Below, piece after piece: positions 52,601 through 60,885 of a stretch of 64,000 bases of DNA. This DNA comes from Isosphaeraceae bacterium (GTDB lineage Bacteria; Planctomycetota; Planctomycetia; Isosphaerales; Isosphaeraceae): positions 372,001 to 436,000 of the forward strand of contig BPJS01000001.1 in NCBI GenBank assembly GCA_026004735.1, written 5' to 3'. Both the position numbers and the translations under genes were made by a program. The notes under the pieces are model-generated. The model did no database searches and was not told the DNA's origin. It saw nothing but the letters and a program-made list of their open reading frames with translations. Position 1 is the first letter of the stretch; every line of letters starts with the position of its first letter.

Positions 52601-53188
52601 GGGGTTGGTCGGGCGGCCGATCGGGCGGATCAGGCCCGCCAGGCGGATGCGGTCGCCCATCCGGAGCCCGGCCACCGCGCCGCCGACCTGAGCCAGCAAC
52701 CGGCCGGAGACCGGCTGCCAGGCCGCGCCGTCGCAGATCGCCTCCAGGTGGACGATCAGCCGGGTCTGGCCGTTGGAAGGCCCCCGCGCGGCATCGGGGC
52801 TAAAGAATGTCGGCTCATCGACGACGACGCCGCGGACCCACGCCGGCGAGCCGCTCTCGGGCCAGCGCCAGCGGGCCAGGTCGTCTGGGGCCAGGTCGTT
52901 CCATCGTGTGTGGTGCCAGGCCGCACCCCAGGTCGCGGCCGCCGCCAGCAGGAGCCAGCGCGCCACGCGCCGGACGCCGCGTTGCAAGGCCAGCGCCGCA
53001 CTCGCCAGCAACAACCCCAGACCGCCGAGCCAGAGCGGAGTCGGTAGCGGGAGCAGATGCCGGTCGGCAGCCACGCCCGCCGCCAAGGCCAGCGCGGGCC
53101 AGGCCAGGGGGGCCGACTTGCGGATCGGCAGCCCTGGAGCCGGCGTATCACGGCATTCGGTGCGGTCCAACAGTGCAGACCCTCTCAT
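49679..53188 (-). CDS. ComEC/Rec2 DNA-uptake channel fused to an alpha/beta hydrolase
   Basis: A single 1169-residue frame. Residues about 26-215: DUF4131-type N-terminal region with membrane helices. About 235-555: Competence domain (SGTIHWLAISGLHMHTLAVV; GAQLSFLSVAGLVWGVSGLQ). About 585-845: metallo-beta-lactamase-like domain with SHADYDH (645-651), GDLDG near 747 and PHHGG (771-775). About 850-893: two further membrane helices. About 910-1150: a complete alpha/beta hydrolase domain with HGF (936-938), the nucleophile elbow GRSMG (Ser1008), Asp1093 in GSNDPVAP and His1122 in GAGHSDLF. ComEC brings single-stranded DNA through the membrane in natural transformation; the added hydrolase is not part of the standard protein. 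There is no comEA neighbour. Confidence 0.88.
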   Translation of the reverse strand: MRGSALLDRTECRDTPAPGLPIRKSAPLAWPALALAAGVAADRHLLPLPTPLWLGGLGLLLASAALALQRGVRRVARWLLLAAAATWGAAWHHTRWNDLAPDDLARWRWPESGSPAWVRGVVVDEPTFFSPDAARGPSNGQTRLIVHLEAICDGAAWQPVSGRLLAQVGGAVAGLRMGDRIRLAGLIRPIGRPTNPGEPDPRQRWQSDGIRLRLTVKSAAALVREQPAADPWQTLLGNCRRRSHALVTAPLPPDVAALAAGLLLGRRETIDPDLQDAFLRSGTIHWLAISGLHMHTLAVVVGSVLARTPLGPRGAAVVVLAASGLYTLLVGAAASVVRSAIMTAAWCLALLLNRPSHIGNALALAALGLLILNPTTLFDRGAQLSFLSVAGLVWGVSGLQRAMIRRIVNRPSEPPLSPAEALDRLERIYAPLWLRAWRGAWAGLGMGIAASALLWAIGLPLVLQAFHVVAWVAILLNVVLVPLSAPALTSALVVLIAAPLAPPLAEAAGWVCGWVLRVAQALVVWGATLPSGHHYAPGPPRWWIVGFYVALTASLRPRLKRYGQAGLVACGAMALGLWLFPQRPSSLEAEVLDVDHGLAILVQAPSGRTLLYDCGRMRDPRVGRQVVAPALWARGVRRLDVIVLSHADYDHLSGVGDLLDRFAVGELRTPPGFDAHNDPAVAELLATCRRRRVPVRPIAAGATIDLGPGVICRALHPPPGWRPEASDNARSVVLDLRFQDRGFLLTGDLDGPGTEALLATEPPVVDVLLAPHHGGRTANPARLYAWADPKVVIVSQAAPAGPWVPELAALEREGRSVRSTGLEGAIRLTWTDHAIAVRGVGGDQARPTERLVVAAVVAWETGLLGLIALVGGLAVCLVLAVVEWGAWALVCPGRRAESPLEPPPWKPIEATARDGTRLAGAWCAGQPDRPVMLLLHGFAEDRSALLGRARLCLAQGWSVAILDARARGRSGGALGTFGARESDDLQCWIETIAAARGDRTEFAAWGRSMGAVIALRAAAEGAPLRALVLEAPYADLAGPVRASLRRLRLPAALAGWILRRAARIAGTPLDRPRPIEWAARVRVPTLLIHGSNDPVAPPSEVLRLAAAFPIPPDRIEVAGAGHSDLFDVGGPALEHPIAAFLNRPHIPHAGQTGQIKVVSCETMETPAPD

Positions 53189-53377
53189 CCGTGGCGCGAG
53201 GGTGCTCGCCGGAGCCGAACGTATCGCAGGGCCGTGACGAGAGGAAGCCGGCGGTCCGAGCTACAGAGGTGGGGCTCAGGGGGTCTGGGGCTGCGGGGGG
53301 CGGCCCGAACCGACCGGTCCGAGCCGCGGCCCCGCCCAGCGCCACGCCGGCGCCGCCGGGCCGGCGTGGGCGGCGTT

Positions 53378-54346
53378 TCATTTGACCTGGGATATGGACT
53401 CGACGGTCAGATCCAGTTCGACGTCGAGCTGCTGGCCCATGATGTCGAGCGTCAGCGGGCCGACCATGCGGGTCGACTGACGGGTTTCGACCTCCTGGCC
53501 CGCCGCGCGGTCAAAGAGAATCTCGCCGTCGGAGGATTCGATCTTCAGGTCGCTGCCGACGACCCGGGCCGGTCCGCCCGCGTTGGGATCCTGGGCGTAT
53601 TTGACATTGGTCGATTTGACGGTGATCCGGTCCAGGGTCTTGCCGGCTTTTTCGACGGTCCCCTGGTAGGTGTAGCGGGTCTCGAAGCTGAGCGTCTGGC
53701 CCATGCCGAGTTGCTGGGTTTGGGTTCGGGTCCAGGAGTCGCCTGGGCGAACCAGGGTTTCGGGCAGGATGTTCAGCTCGTCGGAGATCGCTTTCTTCAT
53801 GGCGTCGGGCTGAAAGCGGTCTTTCAACAGATCGACGGTCTCGGGGTTGGAGGCTTCGAACTTCTCGCGGACGGCTTCGAGGCCCTCGATGGCGGTGATC
53901 GAGCCGTCTTTGCCGACGACGAAGGTGTACTCGACGCCGGCGGAAGTCTTGAGTGCGTCGAGGATGGGCTGGAGCATGGGGTCGTCGGCTTTGGCGTCGG
54001 GGTTGGCCGAGTCGAAGGCGACGATCAGCCCGCCGGGCAGGGTCATGGTGGCCTTGAAGGCGTCGATTTTGGTGCTGACCGGGATGCTGCCGTCGTCGCG
54101 GCGCTTGCCGATGAGCTGGCGGGTGGTTGTCGCCTGCTCGATGCGGGTCTCGATTTCCATGCCCTGGATGGTCATCACCTGATCGAGCTTGAGGGTGGCC
54201 TCGGTGGTACGGGTCTCGCCCTCGGGCCAGCGGCGCTCGAGTTTGACGGGATCGGATTGGGCGGTGACGGCGTTCTGAGCCGTCACGCTGGCGGTCAGGG
54301 CCGTCCAGACGACGACTGCGGCGCCCCAAACAGGCTGGCGAAACAT
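53378..54346 (-). CDS. DUF6263-like exported protein
   Basis: A 322-residue protein with a signal peptide (VWGAAVVVWTALTASVTAQN) and a beta-rich body: LKLDQVMTIQGMEIETRIEQ, GSIPVSTKIDAFKATMTLPG, GSITAIEGLEAVREKFEASN, LVRPGDSWTRTQTQQLGMGQ, LDRITVKSTNVKYAQDPNAG. This fits the DUF6263 family, common in planctomycetes and Bacteroidetes, of unknown function. Start at 54346 or at 54376 (ten residues longer). It follows the enolase-like gene on the same strand after 107 bases. Confidence 0.7.
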   Translation of the reverse strand: MFRQPVWGAAVVVWTALTASVTAQNAVTAQSDPVKLERRWPEGETRTTEATLKLDQVMTIQGMEIETRIEQATTTRQLIGKRRDDGSIPVSTKIDAFKATMTLPGGLIVAFDSANPDAKADDPMLQPILDALKTSAGVEYTFVVGKDGSITAIEGLEAVREKFEASNPETVDLLKDRFQPDAMKKAISDELNILPETLVRPGDSWTRTQTQQLGMGQTLSFETRYTYQGTVEKAGKTLDRITVKSTNVKYAQDPNAGGPARVVGSDLKIESSDGEILFDRAAGQEVETRQSTRMVGPLTLDIMGQQLDVELDLTVESISQVK

Positions 54347-54453
54347 CGAGCGGGTTCCTGGGGTCAAAAAGGTCATGGGGAAGGACGGGGGGAGCCGGAT
54401 CGAGGCCGGCCCGGAGGTCCGGGGCGGCATTCTCGGACCGCGTCGGCTCGCTG

Positions 54454-55833
54454 TCAATTGGCGGAGCCGGGGCCGCGGCGGAAGCTATTCGTCGCTGGAG
54501 CCGCAATCTTGACGGCCGGCCAGCCGGCAAACGGCGCCGCCTCGGGGCCGCCGAGCTGTTCCTCGATGCGGAGCAGCCGGTTGTATTTGGCCAGCCGCTC
54601 GGAGCGGACGATTGAGCCGATCTTGATCTGGCCGGCGCCGGTCGCAACGGCCAGATCGGCGATCGTGCTGTCCTCGGTTTCGCCCGATCGGGCCGAGACG
54701 ATCGTCCGATACCCCAGCCTCCGCGCCAGCCGCACCGTGGCCAGGGTCTCCGAGAGCGTGCCGACCTGGTTGAACTTGATCAGGACGGCGTTGGCAGCGC
54801 GATGTTCCAGGCCACGGAGCAGGCGGGCGGTCTGGGTCACGAACAGGTCGTCGCCGATTAGTTGGACCCGGTCGCCCAAGCGGCTGGTCAGCCGGGTCCA
54901 GCCGTCCCAGTCGTCCTCGGCCAGGGCGTCTTCGATCGAGACGATCGGGTAGCGTTCGACCCAGGCTTCCAGGCGGTCGATCAGGGCGGCGGCGGGTAGT
55001 CCGGAAGCCTGGTCGGCCGCTAGGCGATAGGTGGCGGTGGCGGGGTCGTAGAGATGGGTGGCGGCCAGATCCAAAGCCAGCGCGACCTCGTGCCCGGGAG
55101 TCAGGCCGGCCGCGGCGATCGCTTCGACCAGGCGATCGAGCGCCCGGGCGTTGGAGCCGAGCCGGGGGCCGTACCCACCCTCGTCGCCGACCAGGTGGGC
55201 CTCTTCGCCGTAACGGGCCAGAATCCGCCCCAAGGCGCGGTGGACCCGGGCGGTCCACTCCAGGGCCTCGGAGTAGGAGCGGGCGGCGATCGGGATGATC
55301 AGGAAATCTTGGACGTCGATCTGGGAGCCGGCGTGGAGACCGCCGGAGATCATGTTGACCATCGGCATTGGGAGCGAGGGCTGGGCCCATGCTTCCTCGC
55401 CAGGTTCGAGCCGGGCGCGCCAGAGCAGGTTGAGATGCTGGTAGAGCGGCAGACCGGCGGCCTCGGCGGCGGCGTGGGCCACCGCCAGGGAGACGCCGAG
55501 GAGGGCATTGGCCCCGAGCCGTGACTTGTTTGGGGTGCCGTCGAGGGCGACTAAGGCCGCGTCCAGACCGGCCTGGTCGGCCAGGTCGCGGCCGCACACT
55601 GCCTCGGCGATGGCGCCGGTGACATGCCCGACGGCCCGGCGGACGCCCAGGCCCTCGAACCGCGAGGCGTCGCGATCGCGAAGCTCGAGTGCTTCGTGGC
55701 GGCCGGTGCTGGCGCCCGAGGGAACGATGGCCCGTCCGAACGACCCGTCATCACCGTAGGCGTCTACCTCAACGGTCGGCCGGCCGCGGCTGTCGAGCAC
55801 TTCGCGGGCGAGCAATTGGGCGAGGCGGGCCAC
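54454..55833 (-). CDS. Enolase (phosphopyruvate hydratase) family protein with altered active site
   Basis: A 459-residue protein (usual length about 430) with all enolase landmarks: REVLDSRGRPTVEVDA, GASTGRHEALEL, GGLHAGSQ, GDEGGYGP (Glu218), magnesium ligands Asp255, Glu301 and Asp328 in GDDLFVTQ, Lys353 in LIKFNQVGTLSET and Lys404 in GQIKIGS. Two residues conserved in true enolases differ: the QEF Glu is Asp (D176 in VQDFLI) and the SHRSGE His is Ala (A381 in SARSGETED). So it may be weak, specialised or not a glycolytic enolase. Start is GTG with AGGAG ten bases upstream. It lies 64 bases after an APH-type kinase gene and is probably co-transcribed with it. Confidence 0.85.
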   Translation of the reverse strand: MARLAQLLAREVLDSRGRPTVEVDAYGDDGSFGRAIVPSGASTGRHEALELRDRDASRFEGLGVRRAVGHVTGAIAEAVCGRDLADQAGLDAALVALDGTPNKSRLGANALLGVSLAVAHAAAEAAGLPLYQHLNLLWRARLEPGEEAWAQPSLPMPMVNMISGGLHAGSQIDVQDFLIIPIAARSYSEALEWTARVHRALGRILARYGEEAHLVGDEGGYGPRLGSNARALDRLVEAIAAAGLTPGHEVALALDLAATHLYDPATATYRLAADQASGLPAAALIDRLEAWVERYPIVSIEDALAEDDWDGWTRLTSRLGDRVQLIGDDLFVTQTARLLRGLEHRAANAVLIKFNQVGTLSETLATVRLARRLGYRTIVSARSGETEDSTIADLAVATGAGQIKIGSIVRSERLAKYNRLLRIEEQLGGPEAAPFAGWPAVKIAAPATNSFRRGPGSAN

Positions 55834-55897
55834 GGCGGTCGGCTCCTGCGGATCGGGACCAGCTCGAGCGGTTCTCAGAATAGCGACCGGCGGCCGC

Positions 55898-56944
55898 TCA
55901 GGCAGCGCCCCCGGCGGCGCGGCGCTGCGCTTCGCCGATCAGGCGGTCGGGATTCCAGGCGGTGCGGGCCGTCAGGCATTCAGCCGCTAGGCGTCGGACC
56001 CGATCCTGGTCCAGTTCGTGGCGGTATTCGACGGGGCTTTTGCCGTCGAGCCGGGCCAGCAGACAGGCGGCCGCGTGGCGCGCCGCGCGAGCCAGGCGGT
56101 CTTCGAGATTGTCCGGTGGCGGCGCCGGATCGGCCGACCCGGCGGTCCGATAACCGGCGAGGAACGATCGGGCGGTCTCGGCCTCGGCGGGGCGGCCACA
56201 GGCCCGGACCAGCTTGAGCACCAGGTGGCTCAGGCAAAAGCCGACGTCGAAGGCCGGATCGCCGGCATGGGCGCACTCGAAGTCGAGCAGCAGCAACCGG
56301 CCTTCCGGACCGACCAGCAGATTCTTGGGGCTATAGTCCCCCAGGACCAGGGCGGGCCGAACGGCCGGCATCGAGGCGATCAGGTCGTCGAGGGCCGGCG
56401 CCAGGTGGGGGTGGACGCGGGCGACGGTGCGGTAGTAGGGATCGACGCGGAGTTGCTCGAACAGCGAGGTGTCGGCCAGCAGGCCGCGCAGCGATAGGTG
56501 ATCGACCGAGCGGAGATGGATCTGCCGGAGCACGCGACCAACCTCGAGGGCAACGAGGCGGTCGGCCGGGCTGGCGCCGGCCATCAGGCGGCTTTTCCAG
56601 GTGACCATCCGGTCGTCGGCGCATTCCATGGCGAAGAGATACTGGTCGCGGTCCTCGAAGAGGACGGCCGGGACGGTGCCGGGGAGCAGCTCGCCAACGA
56701 CCTGGAGCGCGGCGCACTCGGTCCAGATCCGCCGCAGCGGGGCGCGCCACTCCTGGGCGACGCGGAGCCGCTCGCGGCACTGCTTGAGGACGAACGGCGG
56801 CTGTCGGTCGTCGTCGACCTCAACACGGAGGACGACGTTCGAGACGCCACCGGCCAGCTCGACGACGCGGACCGGGACCTTGGGCGGAACGCGGCCGGTC
56901 GAGCGGAGGTAGTCGGCGGCGTTGCTGGCGTCGAGGGCGCGCAT
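55898..56944 (-). CDS. APH/choline-kinase-like phosphotransferase
   Basis: A 348-residue kinase of the aminoglycoside phosphotransferase superfamily: ELAGGVSNVVLRVEVDDD, PPFVLKQCRERLRVAQEW (Lys of the ATP site), ALVLGDYSPKNLLVGPEG (catalytic loop, HGD-like with Asp) and LLLLDFECAHAGDPAFDVGF (DFE metal loop). The GGVSNVV and GDYSPKNLLV forms resemble methylthioribose-kinase-type and other small-molecule kinases, not resistance enzymes. Substrate unknown. The start at 56944 is preferred to one 21 codons upstream, which adds non-conserved residues. It precedes the enolase-like gene. Confidence 0.8.
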   Translation of the reverse strand: MRALDASNAADYLRSTGRVPPKVPVRVVELAGGVSNVVLRVEVDDDRQPPFVLKQCRERLRVAQEWRAPLRRIWTECAALQVVGELLPGTVPAVLFEDRDQYLFAMECADDRMVTWKSRLMAGASPADRLVALEVGRVLRQIHLRSVDHLSLRGLLADTSLFEQLRVDPYYRTVARVHPHLAPALDDLIASMPAVRPALVLGDYSPKNLLVGPEGRLLLLDFECAHAGDPAFDVGFCLSHLVLKLVRACGRPAEAETARSFLAGYRTAGSADPAPPPDNLEDRLARAARHAAACLLARLDGKSPVEYRHELDQDRVRRLAAECLTARTAWNPDRLIGEAQRRAAGGAA

Positions 56945-57237
56945 GCAATTGATTGTGCCACGTCGGCTGAAACCGGTGCAGGGTAGATCGCGGCCGGGTG
57001 CCGGCATGACCGCGGCGGGGCGTGTGCCGGGCCGGAGGGATCGGGCGGGGCCGGCTTCCAGGATCCTGGCGCGGCGGGGCTTGATGCTCGGGGCGTGCCC
57101 CGCGGCGGTTCGCTTGCGGGGGCTGGGGACGCGTCGTAAGCTAGCGGCTTTGTTGGATTTTTTGTGGCCTTGGGATCCCGCCCGCCGCTCTCCCCGGGGA
57201 CTCGGTGACGCCTGCGACGTCGAGGAGCGTCCGACTT

Positions 57238-58824
57238 ATGAAAATCCTTCAGCGCAAGCCGCTTGACGTGCTTCTCCAGGAAGCCAGCGCGGGTGAGACC
57301 GACCACCACGGGCCGCGCTTGAAGCGAGCCTTGGGACCGATTGGCCTGATGTCGATGGGCGTCGGGGCGATCATCGGGACGGGGATCTTTGTGTTGATTG
57401 GTCAGGCGGCCGGCGAGAAGGCCGGTCCGGCGATCATCGTTTCGTTCATCGTGGCCGGGCTGGCCTGCGTGTTCGCGGCGCTGTGCTACAGCGAGTTTGC
57501 GTCGATGGTGCCGGTGGCGGGGTCGGCCTACACGTATGCTTATGCGACGCTCGGAGAAGTCTTCGCCTGGATCATCGGCTGGGATCTGATCCTGGAATAC
57601 GCGGTGGCGGCCTCGGCGGTAGCGGTCGGCTGGTCGGACTATTTCAAGAAGCTGCTGCACTCGTTTCTGGGCTGGGATTTCCCGGCATTTTTGGCGCAAT
57701 CGCCGATCGACTACGACCCGGAGAAGGGTCAGATTGTGCTCACTGGGGGCCTGTTCAACCTGCCGGCGATCGCGATTACGGCGATCCTGACGTACATCCT
57801 GGTGGTCGGGATCAAGGAGAGCGCTCGGTTCAACGCGGCGATGGTCCTGGTCAAGCTCTCGGCGGTGTTGTTCGTGATTGGCGTGGGGGCGTTTTACATC
57901 GACCCGGCCAACTGGTCCAACTTCGCGCCCTATGGCTGGCTGGGGCTGAGCTTCTTTGGGCACACGCCGCCGGGGTTTGGCCAGGTGGACGCGGGCGGCA
58001 AGCCGCTGGGGATGCTCGCCGGGGCGTCGATCATCTTCTTCTCCTATATTGGGTTCGACTCGGTCTCGACCCAGGCCGAGGAAGCTAAGAACCCCCAGCG
58101 CGACGTGCCGATCGGGATTGTCGGATCGCTCCTGATTTGTACCGTTCTCTACATTATGGTGGCGGCGGTGCTGACGGGGATGGTGCCGTATAACCAGATC
58201 AGCGTCGATGCCCCGGTTGCGGACGCCTTTGCCCAGAAGAAGCTGTTCATCGCCGAGAAGATCATCACGATCGGGGCGTTGACGGGGATCACGTCGGTCT
58301 TACTGGTGACGATGCTGGCGCAGCCGCGGGTGTTGCTGGCGATGTCGCGGGATGGGCTGCTGCCGTCGGGGTTTTTCGCGGCCGTGCATCCGGTGTTTCG
58401 GACGCCCTGGAAGTCAACGATCCTGACCGGCGTGGTGGTGGCGATGCTCTCGGGGGTCTTGCCGCTGCGGATTTTGAGCGAGCTGGTCAATATCGGGACG
58501 CTGTTTGCCTTCGTGGTGGTCTGTGCGGCGGTGCTGGTGATGCGCAAGACGTATCCGGACGCGCATCGGCCGTTCCGGGTGCCGTGGATGCCGTTTACGC
58601 CGATCGCCGGCATGGTTGTCTGCCTGACGCTGATGCTGTCGCTGCCGGTCGAGAACTGGGTGCGGCTGTTTGGGTGGTTGGGGTTGGGACTGGTGATCTA
58701 CTTTGCCTACAGCCGGCACCATAGCAAGCTGAAGGAGCATCCCGAGGCGGCGCTGACGCCCTCGGGCATTGCGCATGAGGTGCCGCTCGACGACGACCCG
58801 ACCGAGCCGGGCACCCATGCGTAG
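57238..58824 (+). CDS. Amino-acid permease, APC superfamily (cationic-type)
   Basis: A 528-residue transporter with about 12 membrane helices. Typical: RALGPIGLMSMGVGAIIGTG, IFVLIGQAAGEKAGPAIIVS, ALCYSEFASMVPVAGSAYTY, then IFFSYIGFDSVSTQAEEAKN (APC signature) and MLAQPRVLLAMSRDGLLPSG. This is the cationic amino-acid transporter (CAT) type, though specificity is not certain. The N-terminal region (QRKPLDVLLQEAS) is as in bacterial CAT-like proteins. GAGGAG lies about 11 bases upstream of the ATG. The stop codon is inside a 28-bp tandem repeat. Confidence 0.92.
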   Translation: MKILQRKPLDVLLQEASAGETDHHGPRLKRALGPIGLMSMGVGAIIGTGIFVLIGQAAGEKAGPAIIVSFIVAGLACVFAALCYSEFASMVPVAGSAYTYAYATLGEVFAWIIGWDLILEYAVAASAVAVGWSDYFKKLLHSFLGWDFPAFLAQSPIDYDPEKGQIVLTGGLFNLPAIAITAILTYILVVGIKESARFNAAMVLVKLSAVLFVIGVGAFYIDPANWSNFAPYGWLGLSFFGHTPPGFGQVDAGGKPLGMLAGASIIFFSYIGFDSVSTQAEEAKNPQRDVPIGIVGSLLICTVLYIMVAAVLTGMVPYNQISVDAPVADAFAQKKLFIAEKIITIGALTGITSVLLVTMLAQPRVLLAMSRDGLLPSGFFAAVHPVFRTPWKSTILTGVVVAMLSGVLPLRILSELVNIGTLFAFVVVCAAVLVMRKTYPDAHRPFRVPWMPFTPIAGMVVCLTLMLSLPVENWVRLFGWLGLGLVIYFAYSRHHSKLKEHPEAALTPSGIAHEVPLDDDPTEPGTHA

Positions 58825-58876
58825 ACCGCCGCGTGTCGGCCCCGGGGCGTAGACCGCCGCGTGTCGGCCCCGGGGC
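58821..58876 (+). repeat. Perfect 28-bp tandem duplication over the permease stop codon
   Basis: Two identical 28-base units, 58821-58848 and 58849-58876, lie head to tail. The first contains the TAG stop of the permease (58822-58824); the second is noncoding. Each holds GACCGCCGCGTGTCGG and CCCCGGGGC. It looks like a recent slippage duplication. Confidence 0.9.
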
Positions 58877-59213
58877 GGAGCGGGCGGGGTGTGTGTCGGC
58901 TTTCTGCGTTGACGATTGCGAACCGCGCTCCGTAAGATCCTGTCAGGAGGGGGTGGATGCGCACGCGGCGTAAGCCGTGTAACCTCTGCCGACGATGAGA
59001 GCCTCGCGATGAATCACCTCCTGGCTGGCTGGAGCCGACTGCGTTCCGCGGGCCTTCTTCGGGGCCGGGTGGGGCTGGGGGATCCGTCGCCGGTAGACTG
59101 ATTGGGGTTCTCGGACGAACGGATGACGACCCCGGAAGCCCCCGATCGAGAGCGGGCGGCCGCCGGGGTCGTGGCGTTTGGTCCGGGGTGGTTGCCGAAC
59201 TGAATGAGGACCG
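58825..59213. other. Leader region of leuA
   Basis: About 390 bases between the permease stop and leuA. It holds the second repeat copy, a 13-codon frame with a perfect ribosome binding site (58957-58998), and an inverted repeat that could hide that site (58944-58950 with 59017-59023). No T-box or known riboswitch core was recognised. Confidence 0.45.
58957..58998 (+). CDS. Possible leader peptide, 13 residues
   Basis: ATG at 58957, six bases after a perfect AGGAGG (58945-58950), opens a short frame MRTRRKPCNLCRR ending in TGA. It has one CxxC and only one Leu, so it is not a classical leucine attenuator peptide. A CCTCCTG at 59017-59023 could pair with the ribosome binding site. It may be a regulatory leader of leuA, or chance. 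Confidence 0.3.
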   Translation: MRTRRKPCNLCRR

Positions 59214-60818
59214 ATGGCCATGGCCGATGCCGCCGAGACCGAGCCGCCCGCGACTGCCGACCGGGTTCGGATATTTGACACGACGCTCCGGGATGGGGAG
59301 CAGTCGCCCGGGGCGTCGATGAATCTGAGCGAGAAGTTGGAGATGGCCCGGGCGCTGGCCGCGTTGGGGGTCGATGTGCTTGAGGCTGGGTTTCCGATCG
59401 CCTCGCCGGGCGATTTCGAGGCGGTGCGGGCGATCGCGGCCGAGATCAACGGGCCGGTGATCTGCGCGCTGGCGCGGTGTCATGAGCGGGATATCGACCG
59501 AGCGGGCGAGGCAATCCGATTTGCGGCCCAGGGTCGGATCCATGTCTTTCTAGCCACCTCGGCGATTCACCGCGAGCACAAGCTGCGGATGACCCCGGCG
59601 CAGATCATCGAGCGGGCCGTTCAGGGCGTCCGGCGGGCCAAGGCACTCTGCGACGACGTTGAGTTCAGCCCCGAGGATGCGGCACGGACCGAGATCGAGT
59701 TTCTCTGCGAGGTTGTCGAAGCGGCCATCGAGGCCGGAGCCACGACGGTCAATATTCCGGACACGGTCGGCTACGCGATGCCGGCGCAGTACGCGCAGGT
59801 GATCCGGACGCTCCGGGAACGGGTGCCGAACATCGACCGCGCGGTCATCAGCGTGCACTGCCACGACGACCTGGGGCTGGCCGTGGCCAATAGTCTGGCG
59901 GGGGTCGAGGCTGGGGCGCGGCAGGTTGAGTGCACAATCAACGGCATCGGCGAGCGGGCGGGCAACGCCGCGCTCGAGGAAATCGTCATGGCTCTGCGGA
60001 CCCGCCGCGACTACTTCGGGCTGGAGACCGGCATCCGCACGGAACGGCTTTATCCGACCAGCCGGCTGCTGGCCACGATCACCGGCCTGGCCGTCCAGCG
60101 CAACAAGGCAATCGTCGGACGCAATGCGTTTGCGCACGAGTCGGGCATCCATCAGGACGGGATGCTCAAGGAGCGCTCGACCTATGAGATCATGCGGCCC
60201 GAGGAGGTCGGAGTGCCCAAGACCGACCTGGTGCTCGGCAAACACTCGGGCCGCCACGCCTTGCGGGATCGGGTCGAGGAGCTGGGCTTTCAGCTCGGCG
60301 AGGAGCAGCTCAACCGCCTGTTCGACGACTTCAAGGCCCTGGCCGACAAGAAAAAAGAGGTTTACGACGAGGATATCATCGTCCTGATCGAGCAGCATCT
60401 GGACGACGTGCCCGCGCAGTGGCAACTGGTCAGCCTGCACACGACGGCCGGGACGAGCGTTCTGCCGACGGCGACGGTCCAGATCAAGCGGCCCGACGGG
60501 GAGGTCGTCCAGGACGCGGCGATCGGCGATGGGCCGGTCGACGCGATCTTCAAGGCGGTCGAGCGGGTCACCGGGGTGCACGCCAACTTGCGGGAGTTTG
60601 TCGTGCGGAGCGTCACCCAGGGCAAGGACGCGCAGGGCGAGGTGACGCTCGAGCTGGAGGTCGAGAGCGACGACCGGACGTATCGCGGTCGGGCGGCCTC
60701 GACCGACATTATCGAAGCCTCGGCGCTGGCCTATCTGAATGCGGTCAACGCGATCGCGACGCGGGTCCAGCGCGGCCAGGTGCGGGAGGTGATCGGGCGA
60801 CCGGGCGCCGGGGCGTGA
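59214..60818 (+). CDS. leuA: 2-isopropylmalate synthase
   Basis: A 534-residue enzyme of leucine biosynthesis that joins acetyl-CoA and 2-oxoisovalerate. HMGL-like barrel: FDTTLRDGEQSPGASMNLSE (metal Asp), ISVHCHDDLGLAVANSLAGV (metal His-x-His), CTINGIGERAGNAALEEIVM. The C-terminal allosteric LeuA dimer domain (from about 395: QWQLVSLHTTAGTSVLPTAT; FVVRSVTQGKDAQGEVTLEL) is where leucine inhibits. Two ATGs are close (59214 and 59220); the second is better spaced from GAGGA. Upstream lies a possible leader peptide. Confidence 0.95.
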   Translation: MAMADAAETEPPATADRVRIFDTTLRDGEQSPGASMNLSEKLEMARALAALGVDVLEAGFPIASPGDFEAVRAIAAEINGPVICALARCHERDIDRAGEAIRFAAQGRIHVFLATSAIHREHKLRMTPAQIIERAVQGVRRAKALCDDVEFSPEDAARTEIEFLCEVVEAAIEAGATTVNIPDTVGYAMPAQYAQVIRTLRERVPNIDRAVISVHCHDDLGLAVANSLAGVEAGARQVECTINGIGERAGNAALEEIVMALRTRRDYFGLETGIRTERLYPTSRLLATITGLAVQRNKAIVGRNAFAHESGIHQDGMLKERSTYEIMRPEEVGVPKTDLVLGKHSGRHALRDRVEELGFQLGEEQLNRLFDDFKALADKKKEVYDEDIIVLIEQHLDDVPAQWQLVSLHTTAGTSVLPTATVQIKRPDGEVVQDAAIGDGPVDAIFKAVERVTGVHANLREFVVRSVTQGKDAQGEVTLELEVESDDRTYRGRAASTDIIEASALAYLNAVNAIATRVQRGQVREVIGRPGAGA

Positions 60819-60885
60819 AGCCGAAAGCGTTGAGCCGGGAGCCGGGGACCGCCGGCGCGGTCGCACGCGGCTCGCGCGGGGTTGT

